From: Muribaculaceae bacterium
Lineage (GTDB): Bacteria > Bacteroidota > Bacteroidia > Bacteroidales > Muribaculaceae
DNA: 50,822 nucleotides
Assembly (NCBI GenBank): GCA_009775125.1
Contig: VSPD01000016.1
Span: 1-50,822 of the forward strand
Direction: 5' to 3'
Of this stretch, positions 1 through 7,114 are shown one piece after another. The notes beneath the pieces are model-generated. The model had not been told where the DNA came from and did not search any database. It saw nothing but the letters and a program-made list of their open reading frames with translations. The position numbers were made by a program, and so were the translations under genes. Positions within the stretch are counted from its first letter, which is position 1, and every line of letters begins with the position of its first letter.

Positions 1-37
1 TGATTCGTTCGTTAAAGTAAGTCAAAAGAGGCATATA

Positions 38-57
38 CCCCGCGTTGAAACGCGGGG
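38..57. repeat. Short palindrome, family D (CCCCGCGTT/AACGCGGGG)
   Basis: A near-perfect inverted repeat with arms CCCCGCGTT and AACGCGGGG around a short loop, followed by GCAC. A related copy with one altered arm lies at 6525-6549. No gene is seen in positions 1-205; this stretch holds this palindrome, fragments of another palindrome family (89-152) and the promoter of the first gene. Confidence 0.7.
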
Positions 58-88
58 CACAGGGGCAGGATGATGGGGGGGGGCGCAA

Positions 89-152
89 GCCGGAGGCTCG
101 CATTCCTGCCGGGGTGGATGGGATTTTTCGCAAGACGGAGGCTCGCGTTCCT
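89..152 (-). repeat. Two degenerate copies of the AAGCC-GGAGGCT palindrome family (family B)
   Basis: The words CAAGCCGGAGGCTCGCATTCC and CAAGACGGAGGCTCGCGTTCC occur in tandem about 43 nt apart. They match, in reverse orientation, the better-preserved family B palindromes at 38253-38283 and 45032-45095. They lie just upstream of the promoter of the first gene. Confidence 0.5.
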
Positions 153-175
153 GATTGGGAAGTGGATTTTTTTTG

Positions 176-183
176 TATTTTTG
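176..183 (+). promoter_or_regulatory. Bacteroidetes -7 box (TATTTTTG) for the alkylation repair genes
   Basis: TATTTTTG matches TAnnTTTG and places the transcript start near 190. The ATG at 206 is then a plausible start, and an in-frame ATG at 155 is excluded because it lies upstream of the box. No clear -33 TTTG was assigned. Confidence 0.5.
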
Positions 184-205
184 CAGCGTATTTATTTTTT
201 TTATT

Positions 206-931
206 ATGGAGGATTTATTGGAAAGGTGGCAACGCGAGCTCAGGGAGTGCGCGTCGGAGGCGAAGGCTGTGGATCTGGCCCGTTTTTTTAAGACGGGCGA
301 GGGGGAGTATGGCGAGGGGGATGTGTTTGCGGGAATTGTGGTGCCGGATTGCCGGAGGGTGTCGGCGGCGTATGCCGACGCGCCTTTTGAGGTGATCGGC
401 GAGATGCTGAGCCATGAGGTGCATGAGTTTCGCCTGGGCGGACTGCTTGCGCTTGTGAGGCGTTATGCGTCGGCGCGCAACCGCGAGGACCGTATCGACA
501 TAAGCCGTTTTTATATCGAGCATGCCGGCTGCGCCAATAATTGGGATTTGGTGGATTTGTCGGCGCCTTATATCCTCGGCTGTGAGCTTGTGGAGGGACG
601 CGGGCTTGATATAATCGAGGGGCTGACGGCGAAGGGTGATTTGTGGAGCCTGAGGATTGCTATGGTGTCGACTTTGGCTTTGATACGGCGGGGGCGTTTT
701 GAGTTGACGCTGCGTCTTGCCGAGGGGCTTGTGGGGCATGAGCATCAGCTGTTGCAGAAGGCGTCGGGGTGGATGCTGCGCGAGGTGGGAAAGCGCGACA
801 TGGAGACGCTGCGCGGGTTTCTGCGCGGGAATGTGGGGCGGATGTCGGCCACAGCTCTTAGCTATGCCACGGAGAAGATGTTGAAGCCGGAGCGCGAGTA
901 TTGGCGCGGACGGCGCAAGGCGGGGATGTGA
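206..931 (+). CDS. DNA alkylation repair protein, AlkD family (HEAT-like DNA glycosylase)
   Basis: 241 residues, the usual length for the AlkD family of bacterial 3-methyl/7-methylpurine DNA glycosylases, all-helical proteins built from HEAT-like repeats. The family signatures are visible: NNWDLVD in the middle (Trp and catalytic-type Asp), a WSLRIAMVST segment with the conserved Arg, and KASGWMLREVG near the C-terminus with the conserved Trp. I chose the ATG at 206 rather than 155, because the upstream extension (a hydrophobic FFLYFCSVFIFFI run) is translated promoter sequence. The stop overlaps the start of the next gene in an ATGA arrangement, so this gene and the O6-alkylguanine transferase are very likely one alkylation-repair operon. 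Family membership is well supported; the substrate is inferred from the family. Confidence 0.88.
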   Translation: MEDLLERWQRELRECASEAKAVDLARFFKTGEGEYGEGDVFAGIVVPDCRRVSAAYADAPFEVIGEMLSHEVHEFRLGGLLALVRRYASARNREDRIDISRFYIEHAGCANNWDLVDLSAPYILGCELVEGRGLDIIEGLTAKGDLWSLRIAMVSTLALIRRGRFELTLRLAEGLVGHEHQLLQKASGWMLREVGKRDMETLRGFLRGNVGRMSATALSYATEKMLKPEREYWRGRRKAGM

Positions 932-1479
932 TGGAAAAGATTTTGATTAGCCGGTATTTGTCGCCGGCGGGCGAGATGATAATCGGCGCATATGGCGGCG
1001 AGGTGTGTCTCTGCGATTGGGCCGTGGAGAGCAGACGCGGCCGAATCGACGGGCGCATCTGCCGGGGGCTTAACGCGGGGCTTGCAGAGGGGATGACGGA
1101 TGTGACGGCCCGGACGATTGCAGAGCTTGACGAGTATTTTGCCGGGATGAGAAGAGAGTTTACGGTGGGGGTGCGCCTTACAGGGTCGGAGTTTCAACGC
1201 CGCGTGTGGCAGGAGCTGACGCGGATCGAGTATGGCTCTACGGTGACGTATGGCGAGCTGGCGCGGCGCATCGGCAATCCGAAGGCTTTGCGGGCTGTGG
1301 CCGGGGCCTGCGGGGCCAACGCCTTGTCGATACTTGTGCCGTGCCACCGCGTGACGGGCGACGGCGGACGGCTCACGGGTTATGCGGGCGGGGTTGCGGC
1401 CAAAAGTATGCTTCTGGGGATTGAGGGCGTGGGGGCGCAACGGGAAGGGTTGCGCTGCGGAGGAGAAAAAATTTTTTGA
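931..1479 (+). CDS. ogt: Methylated-DNA--[protein]-cysteine S-methyltransferase
   Basis: 182-residue suicide DNA repair protein that moves the alkyl group from O6-alkylguanine onto its own cysteine. The active-site signature PCHRV is present with the acceptor Cys at about residue 138, and the preceding FQRRVWQEL and YGELARRIGNPKALRAV segments fit the DNA-binding helix-turn-helix and Asn-hinge of the family. The start at 931 overlaps the alkD-like stop (GTGATGG), which signals translational coupling; a TTG further upstream is less likely. Direct reversal and base excision of alkyl damage are thus paired in one unit. The last residues are poorly conserved and Lys/Phe rich. Confidence 0.93.
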   Translation: MEKILISRYLSPAGEMIIGAYGGEVCLCDWAVESRRGRIDGRICRGLNAGLAEGMTDVTARTIAELDEYFAGMRREFTVGVRLTGSEFQRRVWQELTRIEYGSTVTYGELARRIGNPKALRAVAGACGANALSILVPCHRVTGDGGRLTGYAGGVAAKSMLLGIEGVGAQREGLRCGGEKIF

Positions 1480-1482
1480 AAA

Positions 1483-1515
1483 TTTGGCGAAGTAAAGGGA
1501 ATTTTTGTAAATTTG
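1483..1515 (+). promoter_or_regulatory. Promoter of apt (TTTG, 21-nt spacer, TAAATTTG)
   Basis: TTTG at 1483-1486 and TAAATTTG at 1508-1515 are 21 nt apart, matching the Bacteroidetes sigma-ABfr consensus. The predicted start of transcription is near 1522, about 13 nt before the apt ATG. Confidence 0.75.
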
Positions 1516-1534
1516 TCGGTAATTTTTTATAAAA

Positions 1535-2053
1535 ATGGAATATATCAAGTCAAAAATCCGGGATGTATATGATTTCCCGGCCAAGGGTGTGATTTTCAAG
1601 GATCTGACCACTGTATTCAAGGATCCCCGCGCCCTGCATATCATAGGATGGGATCTTTCGCAGCTTTACCGCGACAAGGGCGTGACCAAGGTTGTGGGCA
1701 TCGAGTCGCGCGGATTTATCGGCGGTTCGATTCTTGCCTTCGAGCTTGGCGCGGGTTTTGTGCCGGCACGCAAGCCGGGCAAGCTGCCTGCCGACACTGT
1801 GCGCGCAGAGTACAAGAAAGAGTATGGCGTGGATGTGATCGAGATTCACCGCGACGCGATAACAGAGGACGACATTGTGGTAATCCACGACGACGTGCTT
1901 GCAACGGGCGGAACTATGGCAGCCGTGTACAAGCTGGTAGAAAGCATGCATCCGAAGAAAATATATGTGAATTTCATAATCGAGCTCACCTCGCTCAACG
2001 GCCGCGAGCATCTGCCCCAGGATGTGGAAGTGACGTCGTTGATAGCATATTGA
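1535..2053 (+). CDS. apt: Adenine phosphoribosyltransferase
   Basis: 172 residues, the normal length for Apt, the cytosolic purine-salvage enzyme making AMP from adenine and PRPP. The PRPP-binding loop reads VVIHDDVLATGGTM near residues 110-123. The N-terminal FPAKGVIFKDLTT and the VVGIESRGFIGG and PARKPGKLP segments are characteristic of Apt. The gene has its own promoter just upstream and ends 4 nt before the epimerase-like gene, so the two are probably cotranscribed. Confidence 0.97.
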   Translation: MEYIKSKIRDVYDFPAKGVIFKDLTTVFKDPRALHIIGWDLSQLYRDKGVTKVVGIESRGFIGGSILAFELGAGFVPARKPGKLPADTVRAEYKKEYGVDVIEIHRDAITEDDIVVIHDDVLATGGTMAAVYKLVESMHPKKIYVNFIIELTSLNGREHLPQDVEVTSLIAY

Positions 2054-2057
2054 GGCG

Positions 2058-3077
2058 ATGGCATCGATATTGATAGTCGGAGCCGGAGGATTTATCGGCG
2101 GTTTCATAGCCTCGGAGGCTCTTCGCCGGGGCTATGACACGTGGGTGGCTGTGCGCGAGACTACATCGCGCCGTTATCTAAGCGACGAGCGTCTTCATTT
2201 CGTGGTGCTTGACTACAACGACGGCGACTCGATGGCCGAGGCTCTGCGCGAGGCCGCGCCGCCACAGGGGCACTGGGATTTCATAATCTGGAACCTGGGG
2301 GCTACCAAGTGTGCCAATTTTGCCGATTTCAACAGGATAAATTTCGTGTATCTCCGCACGTTTCTCGACGTGATAGAGGATGCGCGGATGGTGCCCGACC
2401 GTTTTCTGTTTATGAGCTCGCTCAGCGCGCTGGGGCCTTGGGACGAGGCGGGGTACAGCCCGGCCACGTCGAAGACCATTCCGCAGCCCAACACGCGCTA
2501 CGGGCTGTCGAAAATCAAGGCAGAGACGCTGCTCGACACGCGTCCTTACCTGCCATGGGTGGTTTTCCGCCCCACGGGCGTGTACGGGCCTCACGAGCAG
2601 GACTATCTGATGATGATAAAGAGCATCGACGGCGGCATCGACCCGGGCATGGGCTACCGCAAGCAGATGCTCACGTTTGTCTATGTCGAGGACCTTGTAA
2701 ACGCCATGTTCGACGCCCTTGCCGCTCCTGCCGGGGCGGTGCTTCACAAGAAGTATATCATTTCGGAGCCCCGGAGCTACACGCAGCGCGAGTTTCGTGC
2801 GATAGTGAAGCGCGCGCTCGGCAAGCGGTTTGTGATGCCGTTGAAACTGCCGATGTGGGCCGTGTATGGGGCTTCGTGGGTTGCGGAGAAGTGGGGAGTG
2901 GCCAAGATGCGGCCGTCGACGCTCAACCGCGACAAGTACCGCATAATGAAACAGCGCAACTGGAATTGCGATGTGTCGGATGCGGTGCGCGACTTCGGGT
3001 TCTCGCCTCGCTTTTCGCTTGAACGCGGCATTGGCGAGACGGTGAAGGCCTATCTTTCCGAAAAGGATAAGGGATAA
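2058..3077 (+). CDS. NAD(P)-dependent epimerase/dehydratase (extended SDR)
   Basis: 339-residue member of the extended short-chain dehydrogenase/reductase superfamily. The N-terminal Rossmann motif GAGGFIGG binds the NAD(P) cofactor, the catalytic YGLSK (YxxxK) follows FMSSLSALG (catalytic Ser region), and VVFRPTGVYGPHEQD is typical of sugar-nucleotide epimerases. The substrate cannot be read from sequence; nucleoside-diphosphate sugars are usual. It starts 4 nt after apt, and the same transcript may continue to the downstream membrane-protein genes. The C-terminus is basic and repetitive (SEKDKG) and abuts an AT-rich repeat. Confidence 0.88.
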   Translation: MASILIVGAGGFIGGFIASEALRRGYDTWVAVRETTSRRYLSDERLHFVVLDYNDGDSMAEALREAAPPQGHWDFIIWNLGATKCANFADFNRINFVYLRTFLDVIEDARMVPDRFLFMSSLSALGPWDEAGYSPATSKTIPQPNTRYGLSKIKAETLLDTRPYLPWVVFRPTGVYGPHEQDYLMMIKSIDGGIDPGMGYRKQMLTFVYVEDLVNAMFDALAAPAGAVLHKKYIISEPRSYTQREFRAIVKRALGKRFVMPLKLPMWAVYGASWVAEKWGVAKMRPSTLNRDKYRIMKQRNWNCDVSDAVRDFGFSPRFSLERGIGETVKAYLSEKDKG

Positions 3078-3132
3078 AGGATAAGGTCATTAAGGACTTT
3101 AAGGTCATTAAAGGCTTTAAGGACTCTAATAA
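3066..3132. repeat. AT-rich TTAAGGTCATTAAAGG-type repeat (family H)
   Basis: A run of short iterated words (AAGGTCATTAAGGAC, AAGGTCATTAAAGGC, AAGGACTCTAAT) linking the epimerase-like gene to the next small gene. The same AAGGTCATTAAA word recurs at 6805-6816 as one arm of an inverted repeat. The sequence is far more AT-rich than the flanking genes. Confidence 0.6.
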
Positions 3133-3144
3133 ATTTAATAAATT

Positions 3145-3420
3145 ATGGGCGACAAGCTGCCGGAGAATCCGATGCCGGCGTGGATGAAAATATTGATTGT
3201 GGCGTTGGCGCTGCCTGCGGCAGGGTTTCCGCTGCTGCTTGCCGGCGCCCCGGCCGACAGTGTGACGAGGCTGCTTGTGTGGTTTTATCCGGCCTATGTG
3301 GCGGCTTCGGCCGTGTGCGCGTGGATTTGCTACGGACAGCGGCCCGAAGTGACGTGGATTTTGCTCGTGTTGATGGTCCTGAGCCATTTTTCGATATATT
3401 ACCTGGCGTTGGGCCGGTAG
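3145..3420 (+). CDS. Small integral membrane protein of unknown function
   Basis: 91 residues with about three hydrophobic segments (roughly residues 15-33, 43-62 and 69-88) and almost no soluble domain. I do not recognise the family. It begins 68 nt after the epimerase-like gene, across an AT-rich repeat, and is followed by a family A palindrome and the YfhO-like gene. Codon use looks like that of the neighbours, supporting a real gene. No separate promoter was seen. Confidence 0.65.
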   Translation: MGDKLPENPMPAWMKILIVALALPAAGFPLLLAGAPADSVTRLLVWFYPAYVAASAVCAWICYGQRPEVTWILLVLMVLSHFSIYYLALGR

Positions 3421-3427
3421 ATTAGCC

Positions 3428-3452
3428 GGACGCACGAGCCGTGCGTCCCTAC
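3428..3452 (+). repeat. Family A palindrome (GGACGCACG-AGC-CGTGCGTCC, then CTAC)
   Basis: Perfect 9-bp arms GGACGCACG and CGTGCGTCC around AGC, followed by CTAC. Identical 25-nt copies occur at 8873-8897, 8941-8965, 30989-31013, 44888-44912 and 44987-45011, with partial copies at 28667-28678 and 50651-50669. All lie between genes. Confidence 0.92.
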
Positions 3453-3473
3453 ATTCAAACAATAAATTGAGCT

Positions 3474-6086
3474 ATGACAGAAATTAGCAAGCGATTTAAA
3501 GACCCGCAGGTGTGGGGATTTTTTGTATCGGTGGCAGTGATGGCGTTGCTGGCCATTGTATTTTTCTACCCCGACAACTTCGAGGGCAACACGCTGATGC
3601 AAAGCGACATACAGCAAGGTCTCGCCAACGGGCACGAGGGCCAGGCATATGAATCGGCCACGGGCGAGAAGGCCTTGTGGACCAATTCGCTGTTTGGCGG
3701 CATGCCTACGTTCCAGATTTCGCCGAGCTATCCGTCGAACTCGCTGTTTGTGTGGCTCAACAAGGTGTACGGCCTTGGACTACCGTCGCCGTCGAACTTG
3801 CTTTTCATGATGATGTTCGGCTTTCTTATCTTGCTCTATTGCATGAAGATGCGATGGTATTACGCGCTGATAGGAGCCGTGGCCTGGGGCTTTTCGTCGT
3901 ATTACATAATAATCATAGGCGCGGGGCATATATGGAAATTTGTGACCTTGGCCTATATCCCGCCCACAATCGGCGGCCTGGTGCTGTGCTACCGCGGCCG
4001 CTACGTTGCCGGAGCAGCTCTTACGGGGCTTTTCGCCATGCTGCAACTCAACGCCAACCACCCGCAGATGACATATTACTTCGGGTTTGTGATGGCCGGA
4101 CTTGCCATAGCCTACCTTGCGGAGGCCGTGCGCGGCAAGAAAGTGAAGCAATGGGCCATAGGCACCGCCGTGGCCGCCGGCGCCGGACTGCTCGGAGTGG
4201 GGGCAAACCTGCCGTCGCTCTACAACACATATGAGTATGCCAAGGAAACGAAGCGCGCGCAGTCGGAACTGACGCCGCTTGCCGCCGCCGAAGACATCGC
4301 GGCTCCTGCCGAACGTCCCACCGGGGGCCTGCCCAAGGGCGATATCGTGAACTGGAGCTACGGCGGACCGGAGATGATGACGCTGCTTGTGCCCAACGCC
4401 AAGGGCGGCGCCACGATGAAGCCGGAGAAAGGCGGGCATGTGCCCATGACGCTCGACCGCCTCGACGGATCGCGCGAGGCCGCCGGAGCCGACCTGCATC
4501 AGTTCCTGCAATATTTCCCGCAATATTTCAACGACTCGGAGGGCACGAACGGCCCTGTGTATGTGGGCGCGCTGATATGCGCCCTGTTCCTGGCCGGATG
4601 CTTTGTGGTGCGCGGGCCCATGAAATGGGCGCTTGTCGTGCTCACGGCCCTTTCGATGCTGCTCGCGCTTGGGCGCAACTTCGAGTCGCTGACCGATTTC
4701 ATGATATATAACTTCCCGATGTACAGCAAATTCCGCGCTGTGGAGTCGATACTCGTAATTGCGGAATTCACGATGCCTCTGCTTGCCGTTCTGGCCCTGG
4801 CCCGACTGCTCGAGCGCGACGACAGCGACCGCCGTACACGGATGTATTTTTACGCCACATTCGGCGTGGCCGCCGGCCTGAGCCTGCTTCTGTATCTGGC
4901 TCCGGGCATGCTCGGCCCGATGCTCACGACGGGCGAGAACGCCACGCTCATGGAGTTTGCGCAACAAGACGCTCAGGCTGCCCACCGCCTCACGGAAGCC
5001 ATCGCTGCGCTGCGCGCCGACATGGTGTCGGCCGACGCGCTACGCTCGTTCTTCATAATCGTGCTGGGCTTTGCCGCCATCGAGCTTTACCGCCGCGGCA
5101 AACTCTCGAAGGCCGTGGCCGCCGGCGCGGTGGGCGTGATTGTGCTTGTCGACCTCTACACCGTGGACCACCGCTATGTGTCGCACGACTCGTTTATGCC
5201 TGCCGACCACCGCACGGCGTCGGAAAGCACGTTCGCGCCCGACGAAATCGACCGGGCGATACTGGCCGACACGGCGCAGTCCTTCCGCGTGCTCGACCTG
5301 CCGGGCTTCTACCAAGCCGGACGGTCGTACCACCACAAGATGATTGGCGGCTACCACGCGGCCAAGCTCAACCGCTACGAGGACCTAATCCAACGGCGCA
5401 TGAACCACATGATGCAAGCCGGATACATGCCCGAGCTGTATGTCGACTCGCTGCGGGCGCAGTTCCCGGCCGAAGACCAGGAGATAATCGACCAGTTGCT
5501 TGCCGACTACCGCGTTATGGATATGCTCAACGCCAGATATATCATCACCGGCGACAAGAACCGTCCGCTGCTGCTCAACACCAACGCCCTTGGCAACGCC
5601 TGGTTTGTCGACAATGTGGCGTTTGTCGACGGCGCCGACGCCGAAATGGCCGCCCTCGGCACCCTCGACCCGAGGCATCAGGCCGTGGCCGACCGCCGAT
5701 TTATGGAAGCGTTCGGCTCCGACATAGTGGCTCCGACAGCCGGCGACACAATCTCGCTTACAGCCTACACGCCCAACCGCCTGACCTACTCGGTGACGAC
5801 GCAGAAGCCGGCGCTGGCCGTATTCTCCGAAGTATGGTTCCCCTGGGGCTGGAAGGCCACGATAGACGGCGCCGAGGCTCCGCTCGGGCGCGTCAACTAC
5901 ATACTTCGCGCCATGCGCGTGCCCGCCGGCCACCACACGGTGGAAATGGAGTTCGACCCCGCGTCGCTTCACACCACCGGAGCAGTGGCCTACGCCTGCG
6001 TCACGCTCATCTATCTGCTTGTGATAGGGGCCGCCGGCTTGTGGTATATGCAGACATGTGGGAGCAGACACAAAAACAAGGCTTGA
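3474..6086 (+). CDS. YfhO-family integral membrane protein
   Basis: 870 residues, many transmembrane helices and a C-terminal extracytoplasmic domain, as in the YfhO family (related to GT-C-type membrane glycosyltransferases). Visible features include an N-terminal membrane anchor (residues about 15-32), the conserved loop with QSDIQQGLANG and LWTNSLFGGMPTFQ, a long helical core, a soluble C-terminal domain with RVLDLPGFYQAGRSYHHKMIGGYH and FSEVWFPWGWKATIDG, and a final TM helix near residues 845-862. The family is common in Bacteroidetes; in Firmicutes YfhO relatives decorate teichoic acids, but the substrate here is unknown. The stop is 1 nt from the next start. Confidence 0.9.
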   Translation: MTEISKRFKDPQVWGFFVSVAVMALLAIVFFYPDNFEGNTLMQSDIQQGLANGHEGQAYESATGEKALWTNSLFGGMPTFQISPSYPSNSLFVWLNKVYGLGLPSPSNLLFMMMFGFLILLYCMKMRWYYALIGAVAWGFSSYYIIIIGAGHIWKFVTLAYIPPTIGGLVLCYRGRYVAGAALTGLFAMLQLNANHPQMTYYFGFVMAGLAIAYLAEAVRGKKVKQWAIGTAVAAGAGLLGVGANLPSLYNTYEYAKETKRAQSELTPLAAAEDIAAPAERPTGGLPKGDIVNWSYGGPEMMTLLVPNAKGGATMKPEKGGHVPMTLDRLDGSREAAGADLHQFLQYFPQYFNDSEGTNGPVYVGALICALFLAGCFVVRGPMKWALVVLTALSMLLALGRNFESLTDFMIYNFPMYSKFRAVESILVIAEFTMPLLAVLALARLLERDDSDRRTRMYFYATFGVAAGLSLLLYLAPGMLGPMLTTGENATLMEFAQQDAQAAHRLTEAIAALRADMVSADALRSFFIIVLGFAAIELYRRGKLSKAVAAGAVGVIVLVDLYTVDHRYVSHDSFMPADHRTASESTFAPDEIDRAILADTAQSFRVLDLPGFYQAGRSYHHKMIGGYHAAKLNRYEDLIQRRMNHMMQAGYMPELYVDSLRAQFPAEDQEIIDQLLADYRVMDMLNARYIITGDKNRPLLLNTNALGNAWFVDNVAFVDGADAEMAALGTLDPRHQAVADRRFMEAFGSDIVAPTAGDTISLTAYTPNRLTYSVTTQKPALAVFSEVWFPWGWKATIDGAEAPLGRVNYILRAMRVPAGHHTVEMEFDPASLHTTGAVAYACVTLIYLLVIGAAGLWYMQTCGSRHKNKA

Positions 6087-6087
6087 C

Positions 6088-6504
6088 ATGGGATTATTCT
6101 CACGCCTGAGACATAGCCGCGGGTTCGGAATTCATTCGCCGTTTGCCTACCGTTTCCTCACCGAGGTGCTCCGCGACAGCGGGATGTATTACGGCCATGA
6201 ATGTCTCGGACGGCGCGAGCGTCTGCTCGGACGCCTGCGGGCTTTTGTCGACCCCATGCAGCTCGCTCCGCTTGCCGGAGTGCGTCCGGTGGAAGTAGTG
6301 ATTTTAGGCCCTGCAAGCGCGTTTGACGCCGAATTGCCGGAAAACACGATATATTACGCCGACACGCGCGACGAGGCCGTAAAGGCCCTTGACGCGCGTC
6401 TCGACGCGCTGGGCTTCGGCATCACGTTCCGTTCGCAGTCGGGGGCAAGCGTTATAGTGCCGTTTCAAAGGCTTCCGAGGCAGGTAATCGAGACGCGGTT
6501 TTAG
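6088..6504 (+). CDS. Short protein with an RGFGIHSPFAY motif, possibly a reduced methyltransferase relative
   Basis: 138 residues starting directly after the YfhO-like stop (TGACATG). The N-terminal RGFGIHSPFAYRFLTEVL and YYGHE match, by memory, the start of longer (about 230-residue) Bacteroidetes proteins annotated as SAM-dependent O-methyltransferase-like. Here the glycine-rich SAM-binding core expected after it is not visible; only a short alpha/beta stretch (VEVVILGPASAF, TIYYADTRDEAVKAL) follows. It may be a degenerate or minimal member. The function is not assigned. Confidence 0.6.
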   Translation: MGLFSRLRHSRGFGIHSPFAYRFLTEVLRDSGMYYGHECLGRRERLLGRLRAFVDPMQLAPLAGVRPVEVVILGPASAFDAELPENTIYYADTRDEAVKALDARLDALGFGITFRSQSGASVIVPFQRLPRQVIETRF

Positions 6505-6524
6505 CCACGGGGGCGCATAATTCA

Positions 6525-6549
6525 CACCCCGCGTTGAAACGCGTGGCAC
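6525..6549. repeat. Family D palindrome, imperfect copy
   Basis: Carries CACCCCGCGTTGAAACGCGTGGCAC, the same core as 38-57 with one arm changed (GCGTGG for GCGGGG). It lies 20 nt after the short HSPF protein gene. Confidence 0.6.
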
Positions 6550-6602
6550 GGTGGCGGGGAAAAATTTTTATATGTTTTATAACATAGTTTTAAAACATTT
6601 TG

Positions 6603-6610
6603 TAACTTTG
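6603..6610 (+). promoter_or_regulatory. -7 box TAACTTTG upstream of a putative 31-residue peptide gene
   Basis: TAACTTTG matches TAnnTTTG, and an AT-rich stretch with a TTTT run lies where the -33 element is expected. The predicted transcript starts near 6617. It points at the small ORF at 6670 rather than at recJ, which has its own box. Confidence 0.5.
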
Positions 6611-6669
6611 CGGCGTTTTAATGATGTGACAACAAGTAAACCGAATGTTTAATTTAAACCCTAACGGTT

Positions 6670-6765
6670 ATGTTTCAACAAATTAAGAGAGCCGCAAAAT
6701 GGTATTTCAATCACGTGGCGGCATGTTATGAATGGTCGCGGATACCCGACAGTGAAAAATTTTGA
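6670..6765 (+). CDS. Putative 31-residue small protein
   Basis: ATG to TGA encodes 31 residues, beginning MFQQIKRAAKWYFNHVAACY and ending with a polar tail (EWSRIPDSEKF). The first 20 residues form a plausible amphipathic helix rich in aromatic and basic residues. It follows a good -7 box at 6603-6610 with a leader of about 53 nt, and precedes an AT-rich inverted repeat at 6805-6840. I do not recognise a family; membrane association is only inferred. It could also be a leader RNA with a chance ORF. Confidence 0.42.
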   Translation: MFQQIKRAAKWYFNHVAACYEWSRIPDSEKF

Positions 6766-6780
6766 ACAACAGTAAACAAA

Positions 6781-6842
6781 ACATTTAAGGCCATAAAGGC
6801 CTTTAAGGTCATTAAAGTCGATAAAGATTTTAATGACCTTAT
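6781..6842. repeat. AT-rich inverted repeat (family H), possible terminator
   Basis: Arms AAGGTCATTAAA (6805-6816) and TTTAATGACCTT (6829-6840) form a 12-bp stem; preceding AAGGCCATAAAGGCC words extend the pattern. The same words occur at 3085-3120. It could end the transcript of the small ORF. Confidence 0.6.
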
Positions 6843-6891
6843 TTGTTTAGTTAAAAATAATTAAAACGAGGGACATAAAGGTGTTTTTTTG

Positions 6892-6899
6892 TATATTTG
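6892..6899 (+). promoter_or_regulatory. -7 box TATATTTG, probable recJ promoter with a long leader
   Basis: TATATTTG followed by GC fits the Bacteroidetes -7 element and would give a leader of about 208 nt before recJ. That leader contains several small palindromes (TTGCCTTCGGCAA, GAATATTCTTCGAATATT, GGCCTTGGCC) but no convincing gene. A TTTG at the right -33 distance was not found. Confidence 0.45.
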
Positions 6900-7114
6900 C
6901 GTCAAAGAATTGCCTTCGGCAACGCGCACCGGCTTGCAGCCGACATGCGCTATTCTTTTCAGCGAATATTCTTCGAATATTTGCGAATGTAATTGGCGGA
7001 GTAGGCCCATAAGCCACGATAGCATATTTGCGCGTGCAGGGCCGCCGGCATCCATAATGCCTCTCTCCCCTTCCCGGCCTTGGCCGGCAACCATGATAAT
7101 AAAAAAACAACATA

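Noticed and set aside
3780..4985. A 401-residue minus-strand reading frame opposite the YfhO-like gene
   Set aside because: It is His/Arg/Gly-rich with no recognisable motif and mirrors the codon structure of a well-supported plus-strand gene.
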